Source of the DNA: Halichondria panicea
Taxonomy: Eukaryota; Porifera; Demospongiae; Suberitida; Halichondriidae
Length of the DNA: 64,000 nt
Assembly: GCF_963675165.1 (NCBI RefSeq)
Contig: NC_087385.1
Location: forward strand, 330,501 to 394,500
Direction: 5' to 3'
Shown piece by piece: positions 61,905 to 64,000 of the stretch. Positions within the stretch are counted from its first letter, which is position 1. Every line of letters begins with the position of its first letter. The notes under the pieces were generated by a model. It did no database searches and was not told the DNA's origin. It saw only the letters and a list, made by a program, of their open reading frames with translations. Made by a program: the position numbers and the translations under genes.

Positions 61905-62630
61905 AGAACCATAAGAAATATTGTCTCGGAAAGGAGGGGAGGCAATTAAAGTAGGATCGTCTATACATAACCTTCTACTGACAATGTAAAATGTTTCTGT
62001 TGTAGAGGTAGCAGTAAGTGCGTGAACACCGACATTGTCTGGAATGAGGCTCCTTAAATCTCCAATCTCGCGACTCGAAAATCATCTCCCCAGGTTTTAA
62101 CACAATGGGCTTCATCAACTACTACTGCAACGAGATTCTTTATATACGGTGGTGACAGAAGCGTATTTCGAAAAATACCCTTCGCTAATATGCTCTCTGG
62201 GGAGATGAACACCAACTGAGCTTCTCCTTTCAGTACTCTAGCTGTTAATAGCACTACGGTCTGTCTGAGCTTCTCCAACGTATTCCACTGTCAATCCTCC
62301 AGCTGCATACTTTTTTTGTTGATCCATCATCAGCGAAGTGAGAGGACTAATACAAAGTACAATGCTTCCAGATGTTCCTGCAAAACAGAAAAAGGCGTAT
62401 ATATAGGTACACTCATACAGCAATTTTAGTTCACCTTTCAATTGGTCAAAGGCCATAGGTAATGCAGCAAAGATTACTGACTTTCCATAGCCGGTTGGCA
62501 GTGACACAAATGTGTCCTTTCCTCCAATGATTGAATACATTGCTTTCATTTGCTCTGGCTTTAAATAATGGATCCCAATTGCTCTAGCACTCTCAATTAT
62601 CACGTCTTGCATCTTCATGTGTCTTTCCAT
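61905..62630 (-). pseudogene. RecQ-like DNA helicase remnant, frameshifted
   Basis: On the minus strand ATG 62630 opens MERHMKMQDVIIESARAIGI and continues through helicase motif I (LPTGYGKSVIF). An intron of about 55 bp (gtgaac to ttgcag, near 62436-62381) leads to CISPLTSLMMDQQ (motif Ia), then VFISPES and the DEAH box (VVVDEAHCVKTWGDDFR) and an ALTATST motif III. These are RecQ-family hallmarks. The frame is broken at least twice: an extra base near 62250, between VGEAQTD and RVLKGEAQLVF, and another near 62065, between GDDFRVA and EIGDLRSLIPDN. No helicase C-terminal domain is found. RecQ-like helicases unwind DNA in repair. Such truncated copies can be dispersed with mobile elements, which the repeat-rich setting supports; that origin is an inference. 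Confidence 0.82.
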
Positions 62631-63057
62631 AGTCTTGCACTATAATTATGTACTAAATCTTGAAAGTCATAAACTAAATGTTCCACACTGATTTTTGACC
62701 ACACCTGTACCCATTCAGTGATTGCATGAATTTCACCACACAGTGGGTAACACCCACCACTACACCTACACTATTTGGTTAACACCCAATTATCACTACT
62801 AGGTTATCTAACCGCGGCACTTAGGGCCTGACACAAGTGGTGATAGTGAAGTTCACCAGACTCTTGCAAAGAGGCTGGAAATCGAGACTACTGTTGAAGG
62901 GGGCAGTCGAGGCTAGTACGTGTGGTGAGTTTTATCACCTCTACTATCTATGGTTTTATAGACTATATATACTAGCCAGAAGTTTGTATGATATTTGTGA
63001 TCTGGATAGCTAAAATGTGTGTATGTATATTGCTCACTGTCCTTTAATATACTGCAG
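62631..63057. other. Spacer before the inverted Kelch copy
   Basis: About 430 bp without a recognised gene. It contains short inverted fragments (aatcgagactactgttgaag, cagtcgaggctagtacg) that resemble the ends of the small element at 1538. The last part, from about 63000, matches the 5' flank of Kelch-kinases IV and V in inverted orientation. Confidence 0.45.
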
Positions 63058-64000
63058 ACAATGTTGAAAGCTGTCTACCACCAGTTGAACCACCACCTCG
63101 TTATGGTCCGTTCTCTACTGCAGCTGACGGATGCCATTACGTGTTGATGGGGAAAGGTCCAGACGTGAGGTCTAACATTATTGCTGTGTGTGATCCAAGC
63201 ACTGAGCTGTGGAGCCTCTTGCCCACCACTGGACCTCTACCCTATGGAGAGCATAGTGGTTGCTCTGTTTGTGTAGGTCGTTGCCTGTACACCTTTGGTG
63301 GTGACGATGGGTCTACTTACTTGAGCAAGCTTGATGGGTCTTCTTACGTCAATGACTTGAGCAAGCTTGATCTGGACACTCTCCAGTGGACCAAAGTTCA
63401 ATCTTGTGGTAGTCAGCCTATGAAAAAGGTTTTCTGTGGACTTGTCAGTGTGAATGAGAGAACTCTGTGCTGCTTTGGAGGACTCTGTATTGAGGGCTCC
63501 ACACAACCAGGATCAACATTCACCAGTCCATGGTCTGATGGACGTGGATTGACGAACGAGTTCCATTTCTTTGATATACAAAATGGTAACTTTTGTCCTT
63601 TGCTGTATGTCTTCATTGCTTACACTTGTAGGATATCTAGCTACCGTATAGCGGGAAATTTTCGTGAAGTGCAACATTTCATGTTTTTCGAGGCAGAGCA
63701 GTTAACATGAATTAAAAACTGGGGTAAACTCCTACGCACCGGGTAGTTCACATGCAGAGCTATTGGTGGGTGTGGTTTCCTGTCATTGAACCTCAAATAT
63801 TAGAACCCACGAAAATTTCTGCTGAGGGCTCTCAAGCCAAATAGCGAAATTTTCGCGGGTTCTATACGGTACTGGTGGAATCTCACCCTCACTCACATAG
63901 GAAACTATGTTTACTTTCTTTCACCATTCTCTAAATTGCCGAACCCCCACTTCCAGGTGTCTGGTCGTCCCCTGAGCTCAGAGGAGAGAGACCTCCTCCC
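63058..64000 (+). pseudogene. Kelch copy VI, plus strand, cut by the window edge
   Basis: The first Kelch exon is 63058-63585 and the second starts at 63957 and runs off the window. Blades 1-3 are recognisable (ELWSLLPTTGPLPYGEHSG, YTFGGDDG, CCFGGLCIEG). Relative to units IV/V a deletion of about 16 bp after the codons for MLKAV puts that ATG out of frame with the propeller. A small in-frame duplication in blade 2 repeats LSKLDGSSYVND-type sequence. Beyond the frame problem the exon is open, so an alternative upstream start (phase 1) would rescue it; hence its status is uncertain. The orientation is opposite to the other five copies. Whether a kinase follows lies outside the window. Confidence 0.7.
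63642..63871. mobile_element. MITE of the TACCGTATAGCGG family in Kelch VI intron 1
   Basis: The ends taccgtatagcgggaaattt and gggttctatacggta are inverted, with inner ttttcg and cgaaaat copies. The matching intron of the other Kelch copies lacks it, so it inserted after duplication. Confidence 0.75.

Overview
The window is metazoan genomic DNA: multi-exon genes with GT-AG introns, conserved animal genes (eIF6, ZFAND1, a ZCCHC14-type PX/SAM/zinc-knuckle protein, a DNAJA-type co-chaperone), abundant short terminal-inverted-repeat elements and dinucleotide tracts. Compact introns of 50-500 bp in most genes and an expanded family of Kelch-kinase fusions suggest a demosponge, possibly Amphimedon. 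The species is an inference from gene content.

Layout. (1) 1-1.8 kb: junction fragments, namely one orphan exon of the ZCCHC14-type gene, the C-terminal half of an Atg8/LC3-type protein and a stray last exon of a DNAJA gene. (2) 2.1-29.7 kb: three tandem units of about 9.1-9.6 kb. Each has a Kelch-coiled-coil-kinase gene on the minus strand and a decayed DNAJA2-like gene on the plus strand. The two face head-to-head inside a unit and tail-to-tail between units. (3) 30.1-41.5 kb: fourth Kelch-kinase (minus), ZFAND1 (minus), the first five coding exons of the ZCCHC14-type gene (plus), then another Atg8/LC3-type fragment. (4) 42-57 kb: the same block duplicated about 11.8 kb further on, with a fifth Kelch-kinase (minus), a second ZFAND1 (minus) and a complete ZCCHC14-type gene (plus, 11 coding exons, 1159 aa). 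(5) 57.7-59.9 kb: complete eIF6 (245 aa). (6) 60-62.6 kb: mobile-element-rich DNA with a small Cys-motif ORF and a frameshifted RecQ-like helicase remnant. (7) 63.06 kb to the end: a sixth Kelch copy on the plus strand, cut by the window edge.

The most striking observation concerns the Kelch-kinase array. The paralogues are nearly identical over most of their length, but amino-acid differences recur at equivalent positions in all six propeller blades: the residues after the conserved Pro-Arg (or its equivalent) and the loop right after each Gly-Gly. In KEAP1 these positions form the ligand-binding face. With the coiled coil and a RAF/TKL-like kinase domain attached, this looks like a family of intracellular Kelch receptors or substrate selectors diversified at the recognition surface, with patches shared between copies in a gene-conversion-like pattern. 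Array decay is also visible: one copy has a stop in the kinase, one has a transposon in a Kelch exon, and the DNAJA copies have lost complementary exons.

The conserved genes are independent housekeeping or regulatory genes. ZFAND1 and the ZCCHC14-type gene are divergently arranged and may share a promoter. Exon coordinates were derived by hand from splice signals, reading-frame continuity and comparison among copies. No transcript or database evidence was available.
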